A stretch of DNA of 64,000 bases from an uncultured Methanomassiliicoccales archaeon (GTDB lineage: Archaea > Thermoplasmatota > Thermoplasmata > Methanomassiliicoccales > Methanomethylophilaceae), in the NCBI GenBank assembly GCA_959597175.1, contig CAUFXM010000003.1, positions 124,001 to 188,000 on the forward strand, read 5' to 3'. Positions 23,068 through 31,728 of the stretch are shown piece by piece. Within the stretch, counting starts at the first letter, position 1. Each line of letters starts with the position of its first letter. Under the pieces are notes generated by a model that searched no databases, had not been told where the DNA came from, and saw only the letters and a program-made list of their open reading frames with translations. The position numbers and the translations under genes are program-made.

Positions 23068-24816
23068 TTACATGCCCCAGAAGGGCTCTTCCCTGCGCTT
23101 GATGGCGACGGTCTCCTCCATGGCCATCCTCTCGTCCTCGTTCAGCTCCAGGTTGACGAGCTGCTTGTAGCCGGACTCGATGAGGTCCACGTAGAGGATG
23201 TCCTCCTCGTTGATCTGCCTGCCCACGGTGACGCCCTCGATAGCCACGGCGATCTCCTCGCCCTGCTTGGCCTCCTTGAGGGCGTCCTCGCCGGTGTGGA
23301 TGCTCTTGATCCTGCCTGCATCGCGACCGTCCGGGGTTAGGAGGTTCTCCCCGGGCCTGATCCTGCCGGCCAGCACCCTGACGCCCACGATGGCGGGCTT
23401 GCTGGCGCGGAACACGCAGTTGGGGAGTATCTTGAACTTGGCGGGGAAGGAGAACTCGGACCTCTTGTCTGTGTCGGTCTTCTTCTTGCTGTCCTCCACC
23501 CACTCCACATAGTCGTCGATGAGCTGGTACACGATCTGGTTGGTCATGACCTTCATGTCCTCGTGGTTGGCCAGCTCAGCCTCGGCATCCTTGGACAGGT
23601 TCACGTTGAACCCTAGGATGACGCAGTTCTTCTTGTCGCCGTACGCCGCCTCGACTATGTCCCTGCGGGTGATCTCTCCCACGCCGTACTTCCTGATGGG
23701 GATGTCGTGGGCCTTGGCCTCGTAGGCCAGGGCCTCGAGGGAGCCGATGGCGTCCGCCTTGATCGTGATGCCCTTCTCCTGGGTCTCGATCTTGATGCTG
23801 GTCTCCTCCTGGAGGGCCTTGATCGCAGGGTCGTTGGGCCCCTTCACGACAATGATCGGCGCGCCGGCGATGACACCCTCGCAGTTCTGGCAGGAGATCT
23901 TCACACCTGCGGCGGCGTGCAGCTCCTTGACGGAGTCGAACCTGTCCCTGGGGTCGCGGATCTCGTCCAGGGGCTTGGGCTTCAGGATGGCCTTCACCTT
24001 GGTGACGACTGGCGCCCCGCGGGTGCCCATGGCGACGGTGTCCCCCTTCTTCAGGGTGCCTGAGTAGAGGATCATGTCCAGCGTCTTGCCGAGGCCGCGC
24101 TCCTCCTTGATCTCCAGGATGGTCCCCTTGCCGGGACCCTCGCCCTTGTCCAGCTGCTTCTCCAGGAAGCGCTGCGCCAGTCCGATCAGGACCAGCAGCA
24201 GGTCGGGGATCCCCTCGCCCTCCTTGGCGCTTATCGGCACGAGGGCCACGGCCTTGGTGAAGTCGTCTATCCTGTCGTACCTGTCCGCGGAGATGCCCTG
24301 GTCCGCCAGCTGGGCGATGACGGTGTACAGCTTGTCGTTGAACGCCGCCAGGGTGTGGTCCTGCTGGACCTTCTCGGCGAGGATGAACGGCCTACCCTCC
24401 TCGCTGATCCACCCCTGGATGGTGTCCACCTTGTTCAGGGCGATGACGAACGGGGTCTTGTACTGCCTCAGGATGCGTATGGACTCGATGGTCTGGGGCA
24501 TCAGCCCCTCCCTTATGTCGATGACCAGCACGGCGATGTCCGCCAGGGAGCCTCCCCTGGCCCTGAGGGTGGTGAACGAGTGGTGGCCGGGGGTGTCGAT
24601 GAAGAGCAGTCCGGGGACGTCGAACTTCTTGTTGCCTATCAGCTGCTTGCACACCTTGTAGATGTGCTCGATCGGCACCTCCGTGGCACCGATGTGCTGG
24701 GTGATCGCCCCGGCCTCGCGGGCCTGGACGGACGTACCCCTGATGCGGTCGAGAAGCTTGGTCTTTCCGTGGTCAACATGACCCAAAACACTGACAACCG
24801 GCTGCCTTATCGCCAT
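23068..24816 (-). CDS. infB: Translation initiation factor aIF5B (aIF2-like)
   Basis: This 582-residue GTPase helps join ribosomal subunits. G1 is VSVLGHVDHGKTKLLDRIRG at the N-terminus, switch regions carry AGAITQHIGAT, G3 is FIDTPGHHSF, G4 ALNKVD and G5 ISAKEGEG. The archaeal/eukaryal form lacks the long N-terminal region of bacterial IF2. C-terminal domains (GITIKADAIGSLEALAYEAK; GVRVLAGRIRPG) are complete, ending near LELNEDERMAM. No intein is present. The start is ATG 24816; GTG 24825 in frame is an alternative. It follows NDK in the L7Ae operon. Confidence 0.97.
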   Translation of the reverse strand: MAIRQPVVSVLGHVDHGKTKLLDRIRGTSVQAREAGAITQHIGATEVPIEHIYKVCKQLIGNKKFDVPGLLFIDTPGHHSFTTLRARGGSLADIAVLVIDIREGLMPQTIESIRILRQYKTPFVIALNKVDTIQGWISEEGRPFILAEKVQQDHTLAAFNDKLYTVIAQLADQGISADRYDRIDDFTKAVALVPISAKEGEGIPDLLLVLIGLAQRFLEKQLDKGEGPGKGTILEIKEERGLGKTLDMILYSGTLKKGDTVAMGTRGAPVVTKVKAILKPKPLDEIRDPRDRFDSVKELHAAAGVKISCQNCEGVIAGAPIIVVKGPNDPAIKALQEETSIKIETQEKGITIKADAIGSLEALAYEAKAHDIPIRKYGVGEITRRDIVEAAYGDKKNCVILGFNVNLSKDAEAELANHEDMKVMTNQIVYQLIDDYVEWVEDSKKKTDTDKRSEFSFPAKFKILPNCVFRASKPAIVGVRVLAGRIRPGENLLTPDGRDAGRIKSIHTGEDALKEAKQGEEIAVAIEGVTVGRQINEEDILYVDLIESGYKQLVNLELNEDERMAMEETVAIKRREEPFWGM

Positions 24817-24872
24817 GTCCGCCACCCTGTATCATAATGGTAAGGGGTTTGGGGAGAAAATCGTTTAGGTGA

Positions 24873-25328
24873 TCACTCGTAGATCCACTTGTCCGCGGTC
24901 CTGTCGTAGGAGACGAGCTCCTCGGGCCTGAAGAAGATGGAGATCTCCCTCTTGGCGGACTCGACGGAGTCGGAGCCGTGGATGATGTTCATGCCGGTGA
25001 CCATGGCGTAGTCGCCGCGGATGGTCCCGGGAGCGGACTCGGCGGGGTTGGTCTTGCCCATCATGCCCCTGCAGACGGACACGGCGTTCTCGCCCTCGAG
25101 CACCATCGCCATGACGGGTCCGGAGGTGATGTAGGAGATGAGCGAGGGGAAGAAGGGCTTGCCCTTGTGCTCGCCGTAGTGGTTCTCCGCGGTCTCCTTG
25201 GAGATGACCATCATCTTCATGGCGACGATCTTCAGTCCCTTCTTCTCGAAGCGGGAGAGGATCTCGCCGCAGAGGCCGCGCTGGACCCCGTCGGGCTTGA
25301 CCATGAGGTAGGTCTGCTCCATGGCCAT
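24873..25328 (-). CDS. ndk: Nucleoside diphosphate kinase
   Basis: This 151-residue enzyme balances nucleoside triphosphates by a phospho-His intermediate. QTYLMVKPDGVQRGLCGEIL and YGEHKGKPFFPSLISYITSG are family motifs, and the active His is in GMNIIHGSDSVESAKREI (N-x-x-H-G-S-D). The length is standard. It begins two bases after L24e and precedes aIF5B, the usual archaeal order L7Ae-S28e-L24e-NDK-aIF5B. The start is ATG 25328. Confidence 0.98.
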   Translation of the reverse strand: MAMEQTYLMVKPDGVQRGLCGEILSRFEKKGLKIVAMKMMVISKETAENHYGEHKGKPFFPSLISYITSGPVMAMVLEGENAVSVCRGMMGKTNPAESAPGTIRGDYAMVTGMNIIHGSDSVESAKREISIFFRPEELVSYDRTADKWIYE

Positions 25329-25330
25329 CT

Positions 25331-25555
25331 TCACTCCTCCTTCTTCTCGGCGGCCTTGAGCCTGGCGGCCTTCTCGATGGCGGCCTTCTCGGTCCACTCG
25401 GTGGTCCTTGCCACCCTCTTGAGCTCGATCATGTTCTTGTAGCACTTGTTGGTGTCGAAGAACAGGATGGTCCCGTCCTTCTTGACGTACATCTTGCCGG
25501 TTCCGGGCTCGATGGAAGCGCCGCAGAAGGAGCATTTCCTGGTTGTGTCCACCAT
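25331..25555 (-). CDS. rpl24e: Ribosomal protein L24e
   Basis: This 74-residue large-subunit protein has the L24e zinc ribbon: RKCSFCGASIEPGTGKMYV, then FFDTNKCYKNMIELKR with the last Cys; the fourth ligand in many orthologues is also Cys but is Asp/Thr-region here, so zinc binding by four Cys is not complete. The C-terminal extension is lysine- and alanine-rich. ATG 25555 is preferred over GTG 25564. The gene lies between S28e and NDK. Confidence 0.95.
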   Translation of the reverse strand: MVDTTRKCSFCGASIEPGTGKMYVKKDGTILFFDTNKCYKNMIELKRVARTTEWTEKAAIEKAARLKAAEKKEE

Positions 25556-25560
25556 GCAAA

Positions 25561-25773
25561 TCACCTCATGCCGAGCTTGCGGGCCTCTCTGGAGGTCTCC
25601 CTCAGCATCAGGATGTCGCCCATCCTGACGGGGCCCATGATGTTCCTCGTGATGATTCTTCCTTTGTCGCGGCCGTCGAGCACACGGACCTTGACCTGGG
25701 TGGCCTCTCCGGTCATCCCGGTCCTTCCGATGATCTCGACAACCTCCGAGGGGATGCTGTCTGTGTCGACCAT
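25561..25773 (-). CDS. rps28e: Ribosomal protein S28e
   Basis: This 70-residue small-subunit protein has an OB-like fold. Family features are PSEVVEIIGRTGMTGEATQV, then VRVLDGRDKGRIITRNIMGP and the end VRMGDILMLRETSREARKL. It has normal length. It starts ten bases after L7Ae and is followed by L24e. Confidence 0.98.
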   Translation of the reverse strand: MVDTDSIPSEVVEIIGRTGMTGEATQVKVRVLDGRDKGRIITRNIMGPVRMGDILMLRETSREARKLGMR

Positions 25774-25783
25774 TCAGCTCACC

Positions 25784-26149
25784 TCAGTTCTTCAGTGCCT
25801 GGACAGCCTGGGCGATCTCGTCGCAGAGGGCCTTGCCCTTGCCGACGTCCATGATGGCGACGGATGCGGCGGGCTTGTCGAGGCCGATGGCCTTTCCGAG
25901 CTCGACCTTGCTGGGGACGTACACGTAGGGGACGTTCCTCTCGTCGCAGAGGGCGGGCATGTGGGCGAGGATCTCCGGGGGCTCGACGTCGGTGGCCATG
26001 ATGACGATGGCGGCAGCGCCGCGCTCGACGACCTTGGTGACCTCGTTGGTTCCCTTCTTGATCTTGCCGCCGTCCCTGGCCATCTCGGCGAGGGAGTAGG
26101 CTTTGTCGGAGAGCTCCTTGGGTGTCTCAAACTTCACAAATACGGACAT
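25784..26149 (-). CDS. rpl7ae: Ribosomal protein L7Ae
   Basis: This 121-residue kink-turn RNA-binding protein serves in the ribosome, box C/D and H/ACA RNPs and archaeal RNase P. The RNA-binding core is KIKKGTNEVTKVVERGAAA, and IMATDVEPPEILAHMPALC with VPYVYVPSKVELGKAIG is the classic continuation. ATG 26149 gives the canonical MSVFVKFETPKEL; an in-frame ATG at 26194 would add 15 residues. A TATA-like CTTTAAATAG at 26230-26239 drives this five-gene translation operon. Confidence 0.98.
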   Translation of the reverse strand: MSVFVKFETPKELSDKAYSLAEMARDGGKIKKGTNEVTKVVERGAAAIVIMATDVEPPEILAHMPALCDERNVPYVYVPSKVELGKAIGLDKPAASVAIMDVGKGKALCDEIAQAVQALKN

Positions 26150-26257
26150 TTCAATTACCTCTTTCAGACGCTCGAAGACGCCTTCATCATTCATCGGCTC
26201 TTGGAGAGCAGGCCGTCCTATCTGGTGATTCTATTTAAAGACTGGGATATGGTCGGA

Positions 26258-27535
26258 TCACGGCGACGGGACATCGTCGGATATCCTCCGGAGGGCGCGG
26301 GGGACCTTCCATCCGGTCACGCCGGAGACGCACAGCCAGAACAGGTACACGGCCAGCACGTTCCTGGCCAGGACCACCAGCATCCCCAGGTCGTCGATGT
26401 TGGCCCCTCCTCCCAGGTACCCTATGCTGTACGCGAAGTTGACCTGTGACAGCAGGATCATGCCCACCATGCACGCCGTCACCCTCCTGGAGCTCCCGGG
26501 ATCCGACGTCATGGCCAGGAACAGCGCCGATGGGATCAGCCAGATGATGTACTGGGTCGAGAAGACCTTGTTGACCACCAGGAACGCCATCAGACATCCC
26601 AGCATGGCGAATGAGGCCAGCCTCATGTCCGCGTCCCCCTCGGCATGCCTGCGGTACGCGTAGAGCACGCACACCGCCAGTATGGCCAGGACCATCAGCG
26701 GCATCAGCACGTCGGCCACCGCATCCGGGAGCGCCCCCCTGAGGTTGTCGGACAGGAAGCTGCCGGCATCCGTCGCAGATTGGATCCACACGTCGGTGAG
26801 GCCGAACATGGAGAACAGGTAGATGACGGAGGAAGCTACGGACTCCAGCTGGAGAGGGCGATCCTCGTGGTAGCCGAGGAACCCCGTGATCAGGTCCGGA
26901 TCCACCATGATGCACACCGCGATCGCGACGGCGCCGGTTCCGACGAACGCCAAAGTCCCTCTGACGGCATCCCTCCACTCCCTGTTGTATGCCAGATACA
27001 GGAAGAGCACCGGGAACAGCAGCGCCGGGTAGATCTTGGTCAGCATCCCCAGGGCCAGGAGGACGAACGCCCACTCCCTGCGTCCGGTGACGAACAGGTA
27101 CAGTGCGGCAAGTGTCATGACCGCCGGGATCACGTCGAAACGGTCCAGGACGAACTCCAGCATCAGCAGCGTCATCACCGAGTAGAGGACCATCGCCCTC
27201 CTCTCGTCCCTGCCCATCGCCGCGGCGAGCCTCGAGGACAACAGTATGCCGGCCACCATGAACAGGTACATCTCGCCGACGAACGCCACGTTGTATCCGA
27301 AAGGGGTGTCAGCGAAGATGCGCGGTATCGCCACGAAGAGGAGAGCCAGCGGAGGGTACTCGGTAGGGGGGATGTCCCCCGAGAACAGTGCGTCCGCGCT
27401 GGGGAAGCGGTCCCTCATGACCTCCGTCTCGATGCCCGTGAAGTGGATCGCCAGGAGATAGCCCGCGCACGCTACCAGGAAGATGACGGCGAGTGTCACC
27501 TGGAAACGGCGGACGCCGTCGTCGAGGAACCCCAT
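26258..27535 (-). CDS. GT87-like (DUF2029) membrane glycosyltransferase
   Basis: This 425-residue polytopic membrane protein of the GT-C superfamily probably transfers a mannose-type sugar from a polyprenyl-phosphate donor outside the membrane. The first external loop has the typical acidic residues (GIETEVMRDRFPSADAL, then GDIPPTEYPPLALLFVA). LLALGMLTKIYPALLFPV is the characteristic GT87 K-x-x-P helix. About 10-11 membrane segments are present. The start ATG 27535 is near a TATA-like GATTAAACC. It closes a run of four minus-strand membrane-protein genes that begins the surface-glycan region. Confidence 0.82.
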   Translation of the reverse strand: MGFLDDGVRRFQVTLAVIFLVACAGYLLAIHFTGIETEVMRDRFPSADALFSGDIPPTEYPPLALLFVAIPRIFADTPFGYNVAFVGEMYLFMVAGILLSSRLAAAMGRDERRAMVLYSVMTLLMLEFVLDRFDVIPAVMTLAALYLFVTGRREWAFVLLALGMLTKIYPALLFPVLFLYLAYNREWRDAVRGTLAFVGTGAVAIAVCIMVDPDLITGFLGYHEDRPLQLESVASSVIYLFSMFGLTDVWIQSATDAGSFLSDNLRGALPDAVADVLMPLMVLAILAVCVLYAYRRHAEGDADMRLASFAMLGCLMAFLVVNKVFSTQYIIWLIPSALFLAMTSDPGSSRRVTACMVGMILLSQVNFAYSIGYLGGGANIDDLGMLVVLARNVLAVYLFWLCVSGVTGWKVPRALRRISDDVPSP

Positions 27536-27559
27536 GGCCGTGCAACCTCCGTGATTGGT

Positions 27560-28879
27560 TTAATCGCTTTCGGCCACTTCGAACGCACCGCGTCCGAGGC
27601 GGACCTTTGCGGAGATCTCGTCCATGCTGTGCCTCTCGAGGTAGTGATGGGCGCAGAGGGTGACGATCATCACCCCGATCAGGTCGGCGGTCAGATCGCC
27701 CATGGTGTCCGTGGCACCGTAGACCATGTACGAGTATCCCGTGGCGGTGTCGGTGAACCCCTCCATCATCTCCCAGATGCCGCCGAAGCTCAGCGCCACG
27801 AGGAACAGCATTCCGCAGGCGCCGCCGACGGTGCCGAAGGTCACATGGGACGGGGAGTGCGTCTGCACCAGGCAGAGCGCCACGAACACTATGGTCGACA
27901 CGATGGTGGAGGAGATCACATGCCCGAAGTCCCCGCACCAGCTCACGTTGAGGTACAGTCCGCAGGTCAGGCAGATGACGTAGAAGAATATGTTCGCGTA
28001 GATGATCCCCACGAGCGCCGGAGGCAGCGAGACCAGACGCAGCAGCCTGAGGATCGGGAGCACCAGGGAGATGATCGCCCACAGGACGCATGTGGCGACC
28101 AGGTACTCCTCGGGGTGCCCGGCCTCGAGCCCAGGGGCCCTTCCGGTCAGGACGAACGCGCATATCACCATCAGGAGGACCGGGGCGACGATCAGCAGCA
28201 CCCACGACGCCCTCCTCTCGCGCGCGTCCTGTTCCCTCGTGAGGCCTTCGTGGGGCGCGGGCGGCTCCGGCTCGAAGTCCAATGGCACCATGCCGTCCTC
28301 GGTGATTATGAGCCCGTTGCGCCTCATGTAGCGTCCGGTGAGCCAGCATGAGACCAGCGACACCACCAGGGTCGCCAGGAGCGCGTAGAGGATGTATCCG
28401 TTGTTTACCATCCACACGTCCAGGTTTATGTCCTGGAAGAAGAACTCCAGCACGAATCCCGGGACCTGCATCCCCATGGCGATGAACGGTCCGAGGCCGG
28501 TGACCAGCGCCCAGTTGTAGGAGGACTCGGAGACCGAGGCGACGACCACGAACGAGGCCAGGGTCAGGGGCACCAGCGGGATCACGTGCAGGACCGCCAT
28601 GATGTAGAACCACTGGAGCTCCTCCACCCCGCCCGTATCGACCAGGTTCTCCTGGGAGAACACCGTGACCGACAGGATCGTGCAGACAAGAGTCGCTATC
28701 GCCGCCAGCAGAATGAAGCGGTTGGTGGATGCAGAGCAGCGCTTGGACGCGATGAGGCCGAAGCCTATGGCGAACACGGCCGTCACCGTCATTAGCCCCT
28801 CGTACTCCACGATGGCGAGCGCCAGAGCCACCAGTGAGATGATGGCGCTGGATATCGCGACGACCCTTCCGCTGTCCAT
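27560..28879 (-). CDS. Polytopic membrane protein with DUF2238/YjdF-like end
   Basis: This 439-residue integral membrane protein has about 12 segments and a charged cytosolic loop near residues 195-225 (Pro/Glu-rich). Its C-terminal part holds DFGHVISSTIVSTIVFVA, then FGGIWEMMEGFTDTATGYSY and ATDTMGDLTADLIGVMI. The same pattern (H-x-x-S-S...W-E-x-M-E...D...Y-x-x-x-D-T-x-x-D-L-x-x-D-x-x-G) recurs in the next gene upstream and resembles DUF2238/YjdF. No function is known. A TATA box at 28901-28910 fixes the start at ATG 28879 rather than GTG 28897. Confidence 0.65.
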   Translation of the reverse strand: MDSGRVVAISSAIISLVALALAIVEYEGLMTVTAVFAIGFGLIASKRCSASTNRFILLAAIATLVCTILSVTVFSQENLVDTGGVEELQWFYIMAVLHVIPLVPLTLASFVVVASVSESSYNWALVTGLGPFIAMGMQVPGFVLEFFFQDINLDVWMVNNGYILYALLATLVVSLVSCWLTGRYMRRNGLIITEDGMVPLDFEPEPPAPHEGLTREQDARERRASWVLLIVAPVLLMVICAFVLTGRAPGLEAGHPEEYLVATCVLWAIISLVLPILRLLRLVSLPPALVGIIYANIFFYVICLTCGLYLNVSWCGDFGHVISSTIVSTIVFVALCLVQTHSPSHVTFGTVGGACGMLFLVALSFGGIWEMMEGFTDTATGYSYMVYGATDTMGDLTADLIGVMIVTLCAHHYLERHSMDEISAKVRLGRGAFEVAESD

Positions 28880-28900
28880 AGGTCTTCCGAACGGCACTAC

Positions 28901-28910
28901 CTATAATAGC
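28901..28910 (-). promoter_or_regulatory. TATA box fixing the start at 28879
   Basis: The minus-strand GCTATTATAG is centred 26 bases before ATG 28879, but only about 8 bases before the in-frame GTG 28897. The ATG therefore must be the start, with a leaderless message. Confidence 0.6.
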
Positions 28911-28943
28911 ATTAGCCCGCGTTCCATCGGACGTTCCGTCGGT

Positions 28944-29600
28944 TTAATCCTCCTGTCCCCCATCCGCCTTCTTCGAAGCGAACCTCTTTATCCTGTCATC
29001 CAGACGCAGTGAGTCGATGGCCTCCGGGATCGTGCGGTCCCTCATGTAGATACCGACACCGGCCGATGCAAGCAGCGTCCCCAACGAATCACAGACCAGG
29101 TCGGTCAGGGTGTCATAGGGACTGTACTGGGTCATGGAGTCTATGAGCACGTCGGACAGGTACTCCATCACCTCCCAGTAGACGCTGAACGTCATGCTTA
29201 TCAGCGCCGTGAACAGGGCCAGGCCGCGACCGGTGAAGTTGACCTTCCCGCCGCCGTAGTGCTGGAAGCACATCATCGCGTAGAACACGATGACGCCCAC
29301 CACCGCCGAGGACAGAGTGTGGGTGATGGTGTCGTAGAAGCCTACCGTGGAGTAGAAGTCGAACCTCAGGCCGAACCCGTGCAGCGAGACGGACAGGGCG
29401 ATCAGCAGCGTGACGCCCCATGGCAACTCCAGGATCCTGGCCGACTTAAGGACCGTAGGTATCAGCGCGATGATGCCGCAGATGAAGATGTTGTTCGCCG
29501 TGTGCCCGGTGGTGATCATCTGATGGATCGCGGACACCAGGAGCAGGACCCCCATCATCATCGAGACCAGGTCCGCCCAGGACGGGATGCGACTGATCAT
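28944..29600 (-). CDS. DUF2238/YjdF-like membrane protein
   Basis: This 218-residue membrane protein has about six segments. FYDTITHTLSSAVVGVIVFY is followed by SVYWEVMEYLSDVLIDSM and YDTLTDLVCDSLGTLLASAG, the acidic and His membrane-embedded pattern of DUF2238-type proteins. It is a short relative of the C-terminal half of the next gene. The tail after residue 190 is basic and cytosolic (RIKRFASKKADGG). ATG 29600 overlaps the preceding stop (ATGA). The function is unknown; conserved Glu, Asp and His inside the membrane hint at an enzyme or proton-linked carrier. Confidence 0.7.
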   Translation of the reverse strand: MISRIPSWADLVSMMMGVLLLVSAIHQMITTGHTANNIFICGIIALIPTVLKSARILELPWGVTLLIALSVSLHGFGLRFDFYSTVGFYDTITHTLSSAVVGVIVFYAMMCFQHYGGGKVNFTGRGLALFTALISMTFSVYWEVMEYLSDVLIDSMTQYSPYDTLTDLVCDSLGTLLASAGVGIYMRDRTIPEAIDSLRLDDRIKRFASKKADGGQED

Positions 29601-30265
29601 TCGGACCCCTCCAGTATGAACAGGCCCTTGTCCTTGCCGCGGGTGCGCACTATCGTCACCACCGCCATCACCGCTGTCACGAATGTCGCGGTCAGCGGGG
29701 TGGCCATCTGGATGCTGTTGGTGTAGCGGTCCGAGTCGTAGAAGTCGCTGTTGAAGACCGGATAACCCTCGGCGTAGAGGACGCCGAAGGTGAAGAACAT
29801 GTCCAGGGCGGACAGCGACATGGCGAATGTCAGAGCGAACACCACCATCCACGGGATCGTCATGGTGAGTCCGAAGCTCTTGTCCATGACCACGGCCAGC
29901 ATCATCCCTATGATGAAGCACTGGTAGGCCTGGATGGCGGCTGTGATGTACGTGTACAGGTTCACCTCCCAGAACTCCTCGCTCTCCAGCGAGAACGCGA
30001 AGTTCGCCAGATAGAAGACCACGGCGAGGATGGGAGCCAGCATCGACATCTTCACCAGTTCCCTGTTGTAGTTGTATCCCAGGGATTTGGAGCTGGGGAG
30101 CAGAAGCAGGGCTATGCACAGGATGTCGATTATCAGCCACATCCAGTCATGGGCCAGGAAGGCGATAGCGCCGAGAACCGCAGACAATGTGACGGATGCG
30201 GCGACTAGGGTCTTTAGCGGGTACACAGGGAGGTATGTAATGATGGGGTTATAATCCTTAGTCAA
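29597..30265 (-). CDS. Membrane protein of unknown function, six segments
   Basis: This 222-residue membrane protein begins at TTG 30265 (LTKDYNPIITYLPVYPL in the frame). Six hydrophobic stretches are visible: for example LVAASVTLSAVLGAIAFLA, WLIIDILCIALLLL, MLAPILAVVFYLANFAF and ATFVTAVMAVVTIV. An extracellular loop FGVLYAEGYPVFNSDFYD is Tyr/Asp-rich. I recognise no family. Longer in-frame codons upstream overlap the divergent promoter, so they are rejected, but the start is not certain. Its stop overlaps the next gene (ATGA). Confidence 0.6.
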   Translation of the reverse strand: MTKDYNPIITYLPVYPLKTLVAASVTLSAVLGAIAFLAHDWMWLIIDILCIALLLLPSSKSLGYNYNRELVKMSMLAPILAVVFYLANFAFSLESEEFWEVNLYTYITAAIQAYQCFIIGMMLAVVMDKSFGLTMTIPWMVVFALTFAMSLSALDMFFTFGVLYAEGYPVFNSDFYDSDRYTNSIQMATPLTATFVTAVMAVVTIVRTRGKDKGLFILEGSE

Positions 30266-30304
30266 GGCATTCCCGACTGCTGCGTTTTCCAGCACTGCCT
30301 GGCA

Positions 30305-30314
30305 AAGTATATGA
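30305..30314. promoter_or_regulatory. Divergent TATA box at the start of the glycan locus
   Basis: AAGTATATGA is 30 bases before ATG 30340 (plus) and about 45 bases before TTG 30265 (minus). It probably drives both the GT-C operon and the membrane-protein operon. Confidence 0.45.
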
Positions 30315-30339
30315 TGACGGTGCTGGATTCGATGGTCAC

Positions 30340-31728
30340 ATGCCATCCAGCACACCCGGGGCCGGCCTCCTGTCCGATGCGGCCAGACGCGTCAAGCACC
30401 CGCTGGCGCTGCTGGTGCTGATCGCCGTCGTCATAAGACTGGTCGTGATGCCGCTCCTGTCCCACGACTTCGACATTTACCACTGGGCGCTGGTCATCCA
30501 GAACATCCAGACCGGCGATCAGCTGTACGACATGGACGGGTACTACTACACCCCGACCTGGGGGTTCATCCTCGGCTTCGTATCGTTCATCCAGGACACG
30601 TTCCTGAACGTCGACGTCTTCGGGGACAGGATCACCGGGCTGCTGCCCATCGAGGACCTGGTGTTCGACGACCACATGGCGACCGCCACGTCCATAGCGT
30701 TCAACATGTCCGTGAAGGCCCCCCTGGTGATCGTGGACGTCGTGGTCGGATGGCTGCTGTACAGGCTGGTGCAGGAACTGACCGGCAGCGACAGGAAGGC
30801 TATCTGGGCCGCGGCACTCTGGCTTCTCTGCCCGGTGGCCGTCTTCATGTCCGGGATCCAGGCGCAGTTCGACGGGATCTCCGCCCTCCTGGTGCTGCTG
30901 ATCGTCATACTCCTGAGGAGGGACCACTGCTTCCTGTCGGGGATGCTCCTGACATCGGCGATCCTACTGAAGTTCTTCCCCGCGTTCGCGATATTCGTGC
31001 TCATAGGCTATGTCTACGTCAAACACCGCGACGACGGCACCGCGATCAGGAGGCTCGTGACGGCGGCCATCGGCATGGCCGTCATGTTCCTGGTGCTCTA
31101 CATGCCCACCATCGCAGGGGGCGAGTTCATGGACAGCCTGTTCTTCATGACCGGGAGGGTTGAGACCCAGACGTCGTCCGGGGCCCTCTACACCATCGGA
31201 AGCTGGCTTCTGATCGCCATCGGACTCGCGGGCATGTTCTGGTCCGGATACAGGATGTTCAGAACCGGGAAGGAGAACGCGGACAGCGGGCTGTTCTCCA
31301 ACATGCTGGTCTCCCTGACTTGCGCCATGTTCGTGTCGATCATGCCACAGTACATACTGGTGGTGATGCCGGTCCTGATAATCGTGATGCTGACCTCGGA
31401 CGGCAGGATGCGCCTGGCATGGATACTGATGTGCGCGGGGGCGATGGTCACGGTCATAGCCAGCAACAACATCATGCTGCTCGACACCCTGAGCGCGTTC
31501 ACCGGCCTGGTCTCCGCCGACTGGATCGTCGACGTCGCATACGCGCTCGAATCTGTAACGATCGGCCCGTGGACGCTGGTCACGTTCCTGGGGGCCTTGG
31601 GCATCGTCATCGAGTGCCTGGGGCTATTGTTTATATTGATACTGAACCTGGAAGGGCCCATCGGCGCGAAGCTGCCCCGTCTGGGTGATGCGCTTCGCAA
31701 CGTGAGGAGATGGGACTTCGATGAATAA
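30340..31728 (+). CDS. GT-C-type membrane glycosyltransferase, copy 1
   Basis: This 462-residue polytopic protein resembles GT-C mannosyltransferases (GT87/PIG-M-like). The first external loop has LLSHDFDIYHWALVIQN with an Asp-x-Asp, then GDQLYDMDGYYYTPTWGF, a motif shared with the two copies at 32772 and 52052 (G-x-x-L-Y-D...Y-Y-x-P-x-W-G). TSAILLKFFPAFAIFVLIGY is the K-x-x-P helix. It has about 11-12 segments. It should use a lipid-phosphate sugar at the outer face. Its stop overlaps the next gene by 8 bases. The acceptor may be the adjacent surface protein or a lipid-linked glycan. Confidence 0.8.
   Translation: MPSSTPGAGLLSDAARRVKHPLALLVLIAVVIRLVVMPLLSHDFDIYHWALVIQNIQTGDQLYDMDGYYYTPTWGFILGFVSFIQDTFLNVDVFGDRITGLLPIEDLVFDDHMATATSIAFNMSVKAPLVIVDVVVGWLLYRLVQELTGSDRKAIWAAALWLLCPVAVFMSGIQAQFDGISALLVLLIVILLRRDHCFLSGMLLTSAILLKFFPAFAIFVLIGYVYVKHRDDGTAIRRLVTAAIGMAVMFLVLYMPTIAGGEFMDSLFFMTGRVETQTSSGALYTIGSWLLIAIGLAGMFWSGYRMFRTGKENADSGLFSNMLVSLTCAMFVSIMPQYILVVMPVLIIVMLTSDGRMRLAWILMCAGAMVTVIASNNIMLLDTLSAFTGLVSADWIVDVAYALESVTIGPWTLVTFLGALGIVIECLGLLFILILNLEGPIGAKLPRLGDALRNVRRWDFDE

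Noticed and set aside
26645..28351. A 568-codon plus-strand frame rich in Arg, His, Gln and Glu
   Set aside because: It lies opposite two membrane-protein genes. The polar, charged composition is the reverse complement of hydrophobic codons.
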